A stretch of DNA of 64,000 nt. Source: CADCWN01 sp039810045 (GTDB taxonomy: Bacteria; Chloroflexota; Chloroflexia; Thermomicrobiales; CADCWN01). Below the pieces are notes generated by a model. It made no database searches, had not been told where the DNA came from, and was given only the letters and a program-made list of their open reading frames with translations. This document shows, piece by piece, positions 1 through 7,825 of this stretch. Made by a program: the position numbers and the translations under genes. Positions within the stretch are counted from its first letter, which is position 1. Every line of letters starts with the position of its first letter. Location of the stretch: NCBI GenBank assembly GCA_039810045.1, contig JBDHWF010000003.1, positions 1 through 64,000 on the forward strand, written 5' to 3'.

Positions 1-588
1 GGGAACTGGCCTGCCTGGGTTCCCGCCCATGCCGCGCCGCACGCCCACTGGACCCGTGCCCAAATTGGGGAAAGCTGGGCCGCTTACCTTGCTTCCCTGC
101 CGCTTGAGATCTCGCTTACGGTCGCTGGGGCAACTGGCGGGCAGGGTGATGTAGTACTGTTTCATGGCACACCAGGGAATCCATTTGTAGGAATTCATCA
201 CCCGCCTGGGCCAGCGAATCTGCATCCACAATGGGCGATGCCAGACCATGCCTTGGATCAGCGACTCACGGGAATTACCGCGCCGTTGATCCTGGTCGGC
301 CACACGCATATTCCGATGATTCGGCAGTGGCGCAATAGCCTGATCATCAATCCCGGCGCAGTCGCCCACCTCTGGCAACCCACGCCCCACGCCCACCTGA
401 CCCGCTACGCCCTGCTCACCTATCGCCCAGGGCAGCCCTGGGCCGTTGAGTTGCGCCAGATTCCGTACGATTATCAAGCAGCAATTCGAGGTGTACGCGA
501 AATTGACGCAGCCAACCCCCTGGCTGAACAACTGGCCGCAATGCTCGCTCCACCCACCCCAATCTTACAAAGCGCAAGTGACCGATGA
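1..588 (+). CDS. metallophosphoesterase (YfcE/calcineurin-like), 3' part
   Basis: The reading frame is open from the first base of the window, so the gene starts upstream and only the C-terminal ~195 residues are seen. It carries late motifs of calcineurin-like phosphoesterases: HGTPGNP about residue 57, and GHTHIP followed by INPGAV about residues 100-120, where the two histidines would be metal ligands. The family are small cytosolic binuclear-metal phosphodiesterases of the YfcE/MJ0936 type. Substrate cannot be read from sequence. The stop codon overlaps the rsmI start by 4 bp (ATGA), so the two are probably translationally coupled. An ATG at 238 is internal and not a likely start, because homologous sequence continues upstream of it. 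Confidence 0.85.
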   Translation, partial: GNWPAWVPAHAAPHAHWTRAQIGESWAAYLASLPLEISLTVAGATGGQGDVVLFHGTPGNPFVGIHHPPGPANLHPQWAMPDHALDQRLTGITAPLILVGHTHIPMIRQWRNSLIINPGAVAHLWQPTPHAHLTRYALLTYRPGQPWAVELRQIPYDYQAAIRGVREIDAANPLAEQLAAMLAPPTPILQSASDR

Positions 589-1460
589 GCCACGACGAGA
601 CGACAGCATCCAGCCCAATAAGAAATGATCACGCGCTCTACTTGATCGCCACACCGATCGGCAATCTGCAAGATATTACGTATCGGGCCGTGCGCCTCCT
701 CCATGAAGTAGCCTTGATCGCTGCCGAAGATACTCGCCACACGCGCATTCTCCTGCAACAGTATGGGATCACGACCCCACTGATCAGCTATCACGAACAT
801 AACAAACGTCTCCGTATCACACCGATCCTCGAAGCCCTGACAGTAGGTGATGTAGCGCTGGTCAGTGATGCAGGTACCCCTGGCCTAGCCGACCCCGGCT
901 ATGAACTAGTCCAGGCAGTGCAGTCCCAGGGCGGAAGGGTCGTGCCTGTGCCTGGGCCATCGGCATTACTGGCCGCAGTGACCGCCTCTGGTCTGGTGCC
1001 TGGCCCGTTCACCTTTCTCGGCTTCCCACCAACGACCAGCAACGAGCGTACGCGCTTTTTCGCCCGTGTTGCTGTCGCCACCATGCCAACCGTTCTTTAC
1101 GAAGCGCCACATCGCCTACTCGCCACACTCGAAGCATTACTGGCGGCGGGTGGTGATCGGCAGGTTTGTGTTGCCCGCGAACTGACGAAGCACTTTGAGG
1201 AGATTCGGCGGGAGTCGCTCAGTGCCAGCCTCACCCACTTTCGCAATACCGCGCCACGCGGCGAATTCGTCGTGATCGTTGCGCCAGATACTGCGCCAGC
1301 CGTCGATAGTGCCAGCGGCACCGCGCTATTAGCAAAGCTACTGGCGGCAGGAATGCCGCCAACGGCGGCGGCCAAAGAAGCGGCCAAACTGAGCGGCCTG
1401 CCCCGCGCTGAGCTTTATGCTCAGGCCATCGCGCTGAAAAACCGTGGTGATTTAGGATAA
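585..1460 (+). CDS. rsmI: 16S rRNA (cytidine(1402)-2'-O)-methyltransferase RsmI
   Basis: The 291-residue protein matches RsmI in length and motifs: LYLIATPIGNL near the N-terminus, then AAEDTRHTRILL, SYHEHN, and VSDAGTPGLADPG, which forms the SAM-binding face of the tetrapyrrole-methylase fold. RsmI 2'-O-methylates C1402 in the ribosomal P site of 16S rRNA together with RsmH. The ATG overlaps the upstream phosphoesterase stop. The C-terminal region (GMPPTAAAKEAAKLSGLPRA) is the short helical domain typical of the family. Function is known from the family; no unusual features are visible. Confidence 0.97.
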   Translation: MSHDETTASSPIRNDHALYLIATPIGNLQDITYRAVRLLHEVALIAAEDTRHTRILLQQYGITTPLISYHEHNKRLRITPILEALTVGDVALVSDAGTPGLADPGYELVQAVQSQGGRVVPVPGPSALLAAVTASGLVPGPFTFLGFPPTTSNERTRFFARVAVATMPTVLYEAPHRLLATLEALLAAGGDRQVCVARELTKHFEEIRRESLSASLTHFRNTAPRGEFVVIVAPDTAPAVDSASGTALLAKLLAAGMPPTAAAKEAAKLSGLPRAELYAQAIALKNRGDLG

Positions 1461-1508
1461 CTTCACCAGCCCCAGCGATCAAATACCAAGACCGAAAACA
1501 ACTAGGTA

Positions 1509-1641
1509 TTGCACAATTTTTCAGAGATGATAAAATGTTTTCAACCGACAATGATCGGAATAATTTTCAGCAAAGTATCAATTTGCGCTCATTTGGTCAT
1601 TGTTGAAAAGGTTTTGCACAGTAATACTGATTGGGTGTAAT
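1509..1641 (+). promoter_or_regulatory. promoter/operator region of the carotenoid operon
   Basis: The 190-bp AT-rich gap before crtB holds a candidate promoter TTGCAC (1509-1514), 16 bp, TAAAAT (1531-1536). A long imperfect inverted repeat follows: TTTTCAACCGACAATGA at 1538-1554 against TCATTGTTGAAAA at 1597-1609, the arms matching except for a 3-base insertion. TTGCACA recurs at 1614-1620 and is itself 16 bp from TGTAAT (1636-1641). The layout suggests operator control of crt expression, but no regulator is identified. Confidence 0.4.
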
Positions 1642-1651
1642 GGGAGGCAAG

Positions 1652-2599
1652 ATGCTCGATTGCCTGACGGGTAATCATGGTCGGCAGCTAGCGATAAGTA
1701 ATTGGCAGCTACAGGCAGCCTATCGATCAGCGCGGCTGATTACAAAAACCTATGCCAAGAGTTTCTACCTCAGCACATTGCTGCTGCCACCAACCCAGCG
1801 CTGGGCCATTCAAGCACTCTACGCCTTCCTCCGAACCGCTGATAATATCGTTGACCTCCCTGGTGCCGGGCAGCCAGAGGAAGCCCTGGAGCAATGGCGA
1901 ATCCGTTCACGCCGCAGCCCTAGTGAACAGGATGATCCTATCCTGCTAGCCTGGGCTGATACGCGCGCTCGTTTTGGAATTCCCCAAGGGTTAGCCGAAA
2001 CCCTGATCGATGGGATCGCGATGGATCTCACCATCCAGCGCTATCCCACCTTTGCCGCACTTGAACGGTATTGTTACTGCGTGGCTTCGACAGTCGGCCT
2101 GATGAGTATGCAAATCATTGGTAGCGCGTGCGCTGATCCACAGCAACTGGAACAGGCCGCACCTTATGCGATCAAGCTGGGGCTGGCGATGCAACTCACG
2201 AATATCTTGCGTGATATTGGTGAAGACGCCCGCGCTGGCCGAATCTATCTCCCACAAGCGGAACTGGCAGAAGCAGGGTACAGTGAGGAGGAACTACTCG
2301 CCAAGGTGATTAATCCTGCCTGGCGGCGGCTACTCGACCGCCAGATTGCTCGCGCCAATGCCCTCTATGATGAGAGCCTGCCAGGGATCATGCTCCTCCG
2401 TTCGGAGAGTCAATTTAGCGTTGCTACTGCCGCCACAACGTATCGCGGAATTCTGGGCAAGATCATCAACAACAACTATGATGTCTTCAATCACCGGGCG
2501 CGACTCTCAACCAGAGAAAAGCTCTGGCTCCTTCCAGGGATCTGGCATAAATTACAGCGGCAACGCACCTACCTCGCAAGGAGTACCAATGCGTGGTGA
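1652..2599 (+). CDS. crtB: phytoene synthase CrtB
   Basis: Squalene/phytoene synthase family, 315 residues from the ATG at 1652. That start is chosen because GGGAGG lies 4 bp upstream (1642-1647); a TTG at 1631 is possible but has no ribosome site. The aspartate motifs are clear: YAFLRTADNIVD (first diphosphate-Mg site) and QLTNILRDIGEDARAGRIYLP-like second motif. The enzyme condenses two geranylgeranyl diphosphates to phytoene. It is first in a five-gene operon with a lycopene cyclase pair, a prenyltransferase and CrtI, and its 3' end overlaps crtYc by 11 bp. No GGPP synthase gene is in this cluster. Confidence 0.95.
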   Translation: MLDCLTGNHGRQLAISNWQLQAAYRSARLITKTYAKSFYLSTLLLPPTQRWAIQALYAFLRTADNIVDLPGAGQPEEALEQWRIRSRRSPSEQDDPILLAWADTRARFGIPQGLAETLIDGIAMDLTIQRYPTFAALERYCYCVASTVGLMSMQIIGSACADPQQLEQAAPYAIKLGLAMQLTNILRDIGEDARAGRIYLPQAELAEAGYSEEELLAKVINPAWRRLLDRQIARANALYDESLPGIMLLRSESQFSVATAATTYRGILGKIINNNYDVFNHRARLSTREKLWLLPGIWHKLQRQRTYLARSTNAW

Positions 2600-2927
2600 G
2601 TACTTTCTTCTGCTCAGCGGCTCACTGCTCGCTGTCCTGGTAGTAAATTGGCGTTATCGCTTGCGCGTCCTCCAACAATGGCCTCGGCTACTACTAACCC
2701 TCGTTCCAATCACCTGCCTGGTGTTGCTCTGGGATCTTGTGGGCGTCGAACGCTGGCACTGGCGCTCGAATCAGCGACTACTACTTGGACCGTACAGTTT
2801 CGGTGGCAGAATCCCCCTCGAAGAGATCCTCTTTCCCATCATAGTCGTCATCTGTACGCTCGTAGTCTGGGAACTGGTCAATCTCAGGCAGAGCCGCAGC
2901 AAGGCAACTGGTCGGAAAACACGATGA
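2589..2927 (+). CDS. crtYc: lycopene cyclase subunit, CrtYc/CrtYe type
   Basis: A 112-residue membrane protein with about three hydrophobic segments and the motif IPLEEILF about residues 74-81, the PxEE signature of the lycopene-cyclase domain family (TIGR03462-like). In actinobacteria two such half-size proteins form a heterodimeric cyclase (crtYc/crtYd, or crtYe/crtYf for C50 substrates). The start at ATG 2589 is preceded by AGGAG (2579-2583) inside the crtB end; longer upstream reading in this frame is a shadow of crtB. It overlaps the next subunit by 4 bp (ATGA). Whether the pair acts on C40 or C50 lycopene cannot be decided from this protein alone. Confidence 0.88.
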   Translation: MRGEYFLLLSGSLLAVLVVNWRYRLRVLQQWPRLLLTLVPITCLVLLWDLVGVERWHWRSNQRLLLGPYSFGGRIPLEEILFPIIVVICTLVVWELVNLRQSRSKATGRKTR

Positions 2928-3268
2928 TGCGCTGGGAATACCTGATTGCTGGTATCGTCAGTTGCTTGCTAGCCCTGCTGCTGGATCGCGTGGTACAAAC
3001 CTCACTCGTTCGACAACGGCGATTCTGGATCTTTCTTGGCCTGATTCTTTGCTGTCAACTGGTTTTTGATGGTTATCTGACTGCACGACCCGTTACCTTC
3101 TATGACCCATGTTGCCACCTGGGGCCACGCCTACCAATCCTAGAAATGCCGATTGAGGAGCTTCCCTTTGGGATCATGCTTGCCAGCTTCACCATTATCC
3201 TTTGGGAGTGGAGTGGCCGTCTGATCAGCCGGAAACAGGAGCGGGACAATGGCATTAACCCTACGTGA
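2924..3268 (+). CDS. crtYd: lycopene cyclase subunit, CrtYd/CrtYf type
   Basis: A 114-residue partner of the preceding subunit: same size, hydrophobic N-terminus (YLIAGIVSCLLALLLD), a second helix WIFLGLILCCQLVFDGYL, and the cyclase signature LPIEELPF. It starts at ATG 2924, overlapping the crtYc stop; an ATG at 2927 is equally possible. The reading frame extends further upstream only as a shadow of crtYc. The conserved acidic pair in PIEE is the presumed proton donor of this cyclase class. The last 20 bp overlap the prenyltransferase gene, so translation is probably coupled through the operon. Confidence 0.88.
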   Translation: MMRWEYLIAGIVSCLLALLLDRVVQTSLVRQRRFWIFLGLILCCQLVFDGYLTARPVTFYDPCCHLGPRLPILEMPIEELPFGIMLASFTIILWEWSGRLISRKQERDNGINPT

Positions 3269-4142
3269 GATTGTTCAGGTTTCACGACCAATCTCCTGGT
3301 TCAATACTGCTTTTCCTTTTGCTGGTGGGGCCTTCTACACTGGAGTGCCCTTGTCTACACCGCGTAATCTGCTCGGCATCGCCTACTTTACCCTCCCGTA
3401 CAACCTCGCGCTCTACGGGATCAACGATATCTGTGACTACCCGTCGGATCGCCTAAACCCACGCAAGAATTCCATTGAAGGAGGCTTACTACCGCCTGAC
3501 ACCCATCAGCGCATGATCAGCCTGATTACTGGTCTCAATCTGCCTTTCCTCGCCCTACTCATTGCGCAGGGGAATCGCCGAGCCAACACCGTCTTAGGGG
3601 TTCTCCTCTTTACGACGTTCGCCTACAGCGCACCACCACTGCGCTATAAAGAGATCCCCTTCCTTGATGCGTTTACCTCAGCAACCCATTTCGTCACGCC
3701 CTACCTCTATGGCTTAGTCTTCAATCAGACCAAGCGTTATCCCAAGAGAGAATTGCTTGGCTACACTGCCTGGTGTATGGCCTCGCAAGCATTTGGCGCA
3801 ATACAGGATATTCCGTTTGACCAAAGCGTTGGCTCCCAATCAATCGCCACTGTCCTTGGGCCACGCAAGACGGCGCAATTCTCCACGGTTCTTTACTTGC
3901 TTACGAGCGTCCTAGCTCTACTTGGGCAGGGCAATCGTGGAGCGCGACGACTGGCGGCCCTGGCGATTCTGCCTTACGCGCTCAATACGGCCCTGTATTT
4001 ACGCGACCCCCAACCTGCCCTGGCTAATCGCTACTGGCGACGCTTTATTTGGCTCAATCTGATCACCGGGGCTATCTATACCAATCTGTTGCTCTGGCAA
4101 AAACTTCAGACGAAACGATCAACAAAGAAGGATAGAGCTTGA
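3249..4142 (+). CDS. UbiA-family prenyltransferase, lycopene elongase (CrtEb)-like
   Basis: A 297-residue integral membrane prenyltransferase with both UbiA aspartate motifs: NDICDYPSD (NDxxDxxxD) about residues 61-69 and DIPFDQSVG about residues 182-190, plus 7-9 hydrophobic helices. UbiA relatives transfer isoprenyl groups. Position directly after a crtYc/crtYd pair and before crtI matches lycopene elongases such as CrtEb, LbtBC and LbtA, which add C5 units at both ends of lycopene to give C50 carotenoids. The substrate assignment is inferred from context; a quinone or chlorophyll-type prenyltransferase is the main alternative, but nothing nearby supports it. AGGAG precedes the ATG. Confidence 0.82.
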   Translation: MALTLREIVQVSRPISWFNTAFPFAGGAFYTGVPLSTPRNLLGIAYFTLPYNLALYGINDICDYPSDRLNPRKNSIEGGLLPPDTHQRMISLITGLNLPFLALLIAQGNRRANTVLGVLLFTTFAYSAPPLRYKEIPFLDAFTSATHFVTPYLYGLVFNQTKRYPKRELLGYTAWCMASQAFGAIQDIPFDQSVGSQSIATVLGPRKTAQFSTVLYLLTSVLALLGQGNRGARRLAALAILPYALNTALYLRDPQPALANRYWRRFIWLNLITGAIYTNLLLWQKLQTKRSTKKDRA

Positions 4143-5647
4143 TGAGTATGGTCATTGTCATCGGTTCAGGCTTTGCAGGGCTGGCTACCGCAATTCGACT
4201 CCAGGCCGCAGGGCATCAGGTCACCATTATTGAACAACGGGCAGCCGTTGGCGGGCGGGCGTATCAACTCCGCGATGCAGGCTATATCTTCGATATGGGC
4301 CCATCGTTAATCACTGCGCCTGACCTGATTGATGATGTCTTTGCCGCAGCGGGGAAGCAGACCGCCGATTACCTCAGTCTGGTACCACTTGATCCATTCT
4401 ATCGAATCTACTTTGAGGATGGCCGCTATTTTGACTATACCGGCGATCAGCAACGAATGGAAGCCGAGATCCGGCGCTTCAACCCCGAAGATGTTCTTGG
4501 ATACCGCCGCTTCATGGCGGGGATCCAAACGATCTATGAACGAGCCTTTGCTGACCTCGCGCATCAGCCATTCCTTAAACGCGCTGACTTTCTCAGTATC
4601 TTGCCAGAACTCGTCCGGCTCAAAGCAATTCGCTCAGTCTATGATTACGTTGCGGCATTCATCACCGATCCACAGCTACGGAAGGTATTTTCGTTCCACC
4701 CACTCTTTCTTGGCGGTAATCCGTTTCGCGCCTCCTCGATCTACGCGATCATCCCCTATCTGGAACGGATCGGCGGCGTCCACTTCGCCCGTGGGGGGAT
4801 GTACTCAGTTGTGACTGGTTTTGCCAGGGTGTTTCAGGAGATCGGTGGGACGATCATTACCGATGCCCAAGTAGCGACCATCACCGTGAATGGTGGTCGT
4901 GCCACCGGGGTTCAGACCACTGACAATCGTTTCTTTCAGGCCGATATTGTCGTCTCCAACGCGGATGTCGCCACGACCTACCAACAAATGATCGATCCCA
5001 TCTGGCGCAGACGTTGGACCGATCAGCGGCTTGGACGGCTACGCTATTCGATGAGTAGCTTCTTGCTCTATTTTGGACTCAATCGGCGTTATGACAAGCT
5101 ACGACACCATACCATCATTATTGGCGATCGGTATCGTGGGATGATTAACGATATTTTCGCTGGACGCCGCGCCGATGATTTTTCGATCTACCTCCATGCC
5201 CCTACCCTGACCGATCCCAGTATGGCCCCGCCCGGACACGAGAGTATCTATCTGCTGGTGCCAGTCCCACATTTAGGGAACAGCGCCTTTGATTGGGCCA
5301 CCGAAAGTGACCAATTCCGCGATCGCATTGTCAATTATCTCGAGCATGACTTTGGGCTGGCTGGCTTTGCTGAGGCGATCACGGTTGAGCATCGCTTCAC
5401 GCCACTTGATTTTGCCCAACAGCTTGGCGCACACCTTGGTACTGGCTGGCAAATCGAACCAACGCTCTTTCAATCGGCGTATTTCCGCCCGCACAATCGT
5501 TCAGAAGACTTGCGCGGCCTCTACATCACTGGGGCCGGAACACACCCAGGGGCTGGGCTACCGGGTGTACTCCTTTCCGCAGAAATTACGGCAAACCTGG
5601 TAATTCGCGATGCACCAAAACTCGCCCGCATCGCTACAGCGGATTAG
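4142..5647 (+). CDS. crtI: phytoene desaturase CrtI
   Basis: A 501-residue FAD-dependent desaturase. The N-terminus has the Rossmann dinucleotide motif VIGSGFAGLATAIRLQAAG followed by VGGRAY and FDMGPSLIT; the C-terminus has LYITGAGTHPGAGLPGVL, the bacterial-type phytoene dehydrogenase signature. CrtI converts phytoene through neurosporene to lycopene, the substrate of the cyclase/elongase upstream. ATG 4142 overlaps the stop of the prenyltransferase (TGATG) and has AAGGA 9 bp upstream; the TTG just before it is less likely. It is the last gene of the crt operon. Confidence 0.95.
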   Translation: MSMVIVIGSGFAGLATAIRLQAAGHQVTIIEQRAAVGGRAYQLRDAGYIFDMGPSLITAPDLIDDVFAAAGKQTADYLSLVPLDPFYRIYFEDGRYFDYTGDQQRMEAEIRRFNPEDVLGYRRFMAGIQTIYERAFADLAHQPFLKRADFLSILPELVRLKAIRSVYDYVAAFITDPQLRKVFSFHPLFLGGNPFRASSIYAIIPYLERIGGVHFARGGMYSVVTGFARVFQEIGGTIITDAQVATITVNGGRATGVQTTDNRFFQADIVVSNADVATTYQQMIDPIWRRRWTDQRLGRLRYSMSSFLLYFGLNRRYDKLRHHTIIIGDRYRGMINDIFAGRRADDFSIYLHAPTLTDPSMAPPGHESIYLLVPVPHLGNSAFDWATESDQFRDRIVNYLEHDFGLAGFAEAITVEHRFTPLDFAQQLGAHLGTGWQIEPTLFQSAYFRPHNRSEDLRGLYITGAGTHPGAGLPGVLLSAEITANLVIRDAPKLARIATAD

Positions 5648-5793
5648 CAATACGTTCAGAAAAATCTGGAGAGCCACCAGCGATCAGGTCGTAGACGAAA
5701 GCCTGGTTTCTATGCGATAGTTATGGCACTTGCGCGCTGCCACTACGACAGCGCAACACTCGCCGAGAAGCAAAGCGCAACGAAGGGGGAACA

Positions 5794-6093
5794 ATGCCAC
5801 TGAACTGGGTGCCACTGCAGCAGACGGTTGTGTATTCCGTGGATGGTCACCTGATCGGCAGAGTGGCCGAAGGATGGCCCAGCGAATATGCCAGCAGTCG
5901 CGCGGTCGCCAGGGCGGTCGACGAAACGGGGATGGGATATTTTCGGATGACTGGCTTCAAGGGTGGCGATCTCTATGTACCGTTCAATGCCATGAGTGAT
6001 TACACTGACGAGCGGATCAAACTCCGATTCACCAAAAATCAGATCGCGAAAAAGGGCTGGGGGGAGCGCCCAGCCGAGTTGCCCCCCAGCTAA
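5794..6093 (+). CDS. small conserved-looking protein of unknown function
   Basis: A 99-residue soluble protein with a convincing AAGGGGG ribosome site 5 bp before the ATG. The composition is gene-like: repeated short strand-forming stretches (TVVYSVDGHLIGRV, GYFRMTGFKGGDLYVPF, RIKLRFTKNQIAKKGW) reminiscent of PRC-barrel or DUF2171-type small beta-barrel proteins. The resemblance is by eye only. It stands alone between crtI and the convergent M42 peptidase gene, 146 bp after crtI, and its stop lies 5 bp from the stop of that peptidase gene. Function is not assigned. Confidence 0.7.
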   Translation: MPLNWVPLQQTVVYSVDGHLIGRVAEGWPSEYASSRAVARAVDETGMGYFRMTGFKGGDLYVPFNAMSDYTDERIKLRFTKNQIAKKGWGERPAELPPS

Positions 6094-6097
6094 TATT

Positions 6098-7141
6098 TCA
6101 CCAGCCCTGGTGCACCACTGCGCAGAGCCATTCGACCAGGGCCTCAATATCCCCCAGGTGGCCCGTTTCAAACGGGCTATGGGTGTACCGGGCAGGGAAG
6201 GCAACCAGGGCGGTCGGCAAATCGGCCTTCATCAACGCAGCGCCATCGCTACCAAACGAGCCAAAGACGGCGTGCTGAATGGGGATCTTCACCCCTGCCG
6301 CAATCTGTTCTAACGCTGCGGTCAGCGCATAATCGTAATGCACCATCGCATCTTTATGGATCAAGATTGGGCCTGCCCCCAACTTGACTGGCATCGCGCG
6401 CGTCGATAGGCTGGGAATATCCCCAGCCATGCCAATCTCAACGGCAATCGCCGCATCGAACCCACCATCATAGGCAGCCAGGGCTGAGGCCCCAATCAGG
6501 CCAACTTCTTCCTGCACCGTGCAGGCCAGCGTCAGGTCACAGCGCCGCTCGGCGACTGGCACCCGCCGCAGCACCTCCGTAATGACCGCCAGCGGCACGC
6601 GATCATCAAGGGCTTTGCCCACGATATGCTGTCCGAACTGCGCTGTCTCGCTCTGCCAGATAATCCGCGTACCCGCAGTGACACCACGCTCGCTCAGTTC
6701 CTGCTGCGATAAGCCCGTATCGACCCAAAAGTCATCCCAGGTCAGTTCTTCAGGGTTTTCCTCAAGATTCTGGCTGGCAAGATGCCCAGTAGCCGACGCG
6801 ATCACGCCAGAAATTGGCCCAGAACGCGCCAGCACCAGCACCCGCTGGCCCACAGTGTACCAGTTGCGAATGTCGGTAGTGCGTGTCCACGACTGCCCAT
6901 TCGCCAGCCAGAGAAATCCGCCATCATCAACACTACGCACGAGGTAGCAAAGTTCATCGGCGTGCGCCACCAGCAGCAACCGTTTGCCATTGCCGCCAGC
7001 ATGGGCGATCAGGTTGCCGATTTTGGTACGTTCGACTGTTGCGCCTGCGGCAGACCAGAGGGCAGCCATCCGATCAATGACAGCCCCTTCCTGGCCGACT
7101 GGCCCCGATAACGCGCAGAGTTCTTTGATGAGTTCAAACAT
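6098..7141 (-). CDS. M42 family metallopeptidase (glutamyl aminopeptidase-like)
   Basis: 347 residues from ATG 7141 (protein begins MFELIKELCALSGP); upstream in-frame sequence overlaps the GNAT gene and is not the real start. Motifs of the M42/FrvX binuclear-zinc aminopeptidases are all present: VAHADELCYLV (first ligand His), GKALDDRVPL (bridging Asp), TVQEEVGLIGA (catalytic Glu and ligand Glu), and RYTHSPFETGHLGDI (last His). Such enzymes form dodecameric shells that trim peptides from the N-terminus. It overlaps the upstream acetyltransferase by 8 bp on the same strand and is a paralogue of the M42 gene at 9101-10222. Confidence 0.92.
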   Translation of the reverse strand: MFELIKELCALSGPVGQEGAVIDRMAALWSAAGATVERTKIGNLIAHAGGNGKRLLLVAHADELCYLVRSVDDGGFLWLANGQSWTRTTDIRNWYTVGQRVLVLARSGPISGVIASATGHLASQNLEENPEELTWDDFWVDTGLSQQELSERGVTAGTRIIWQSETAQFGQHIVGKALDDRVPLAVITEVLRRVPVAERRCDLTLACTVQEEVGLIGASALAAYDGGFDAAIAVEIGMAGDIPSLSTRAMPVKLGAGPILIHKDAMVHYDYALTAALEQIAAGVKIPIQHAVFGSFGSDGAALMKADLPTALVAFPARYTHSPFETGHLGDIEALVEWLCAVVHQGW

Positions 7142-7727
7142 TGCCCGTTCCTGCTGTTGGCGAAAGTCCAGCGGTGTCAAAAACCAATTGTTGCTGCTCC
7201 TCCGTCTTATACGCCACAAAGCCACGCGCCTGATAGTTTGGGATTGCGTGCGGCCCATCCAGCGAGCAAGTGTGCAGCCAAACCCGCGTTGCCCCATCAT
7301 CGAACGCCCGAGTGACCGCCTGCGCCAGCAGGTATTTCCCCAGTCCGCGCCCGTGGTACGCGGGAAAAATCCCAAAGTAGGCGAGTTCTGTGCCCGTTTC
7401 CCCTGGTTCATCAGCAACCTGATCCAGCTCGAAATAGCCAGCAGGAACACCGCGTAGATAAAGGACCACCAGCGTTACCTCAGGGCGGGCTAAATGTGCC
7501 GCCAGCCGTTCGTCAGACCATTGCAGCCGATCTGTCCACGTAAATTCTCGCCCAACAGCATCGTACAAGTAACGATAAAACTCGACCGTTGGCTCGTGCG
7601 CCTCCAGCAACAACAGATCGCGATCATCAAATGCCACGGGGCGCAACTGCTCCCGCGAGGTCAATTCCAGGTAGGTGACCGTTATCGGAACATAGTGCCC
7701 ACGCGGCAGCGAAACTGGTTTATCCAT
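7134..7727 (-). CDS. GNAT family N-acetyltransferase
   Basis: A 197-residue protein with the acetyl-CoA binding loop of the GNAT fold about residues 130-140: FPAYHGRGLGKYLLAQAV, where R/Q-x-x-G-x-G/A grips the CoA pyrophosphate. The late motif HAIPNYQARGFVAYKTEEQ is also typical. The substrate is not predictable. The 8-bp overlap with the downstream M42 aminopeptidase implies an operon, so an amino acid, peptide or N-terminal amine may be acetylated, but this is inference. Confidence 0.88.
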   Translation of the reverse strand: MDKPVSLPRGHYVPITVTYLELTSREQLRPVAFDDRDLLLLEAHEPTVEFYRYLYDAVGREFTWTDRLQWSDERLAAHLARPEVTLVVLYLRGVPAGYFELDQVADEPGETGTELAYFGIFPAYHGRGLGKYLLAQAVTRAFDDGATRVWLHTCSLDGPHAIPNYQARGFVAYKTEEQQQLVFDTAGLSPTAGTGNV

Positions 7728-7763
7728 CCCTAACCTTTGTCATCACAGCACAATAGCTGGCAA

Positions 7764-7817
7764 TATCTGTGGCGGCTGACAACAAGCTCAAGAGATCTTC
7801 GCCAACCGCCACAGATA
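7764..7817. terminator. long inverted repeat between GNAT and dehydrogenase genes
   Basis: Perfect 12-bp arms TATCTGTGGCGG (7764-7775) and CCGCCACAGATA (7806-7817) separated by 30 nt. It follows the dehydrogenase stop on the minus strand (stop at 7826) by 8 bp, so a role as transcription end or mRNA-stabilising stem is likely. No U-tract is obvious. Confidence 0.45.
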
Positions 7818-7825
7818 ACGTTGTC

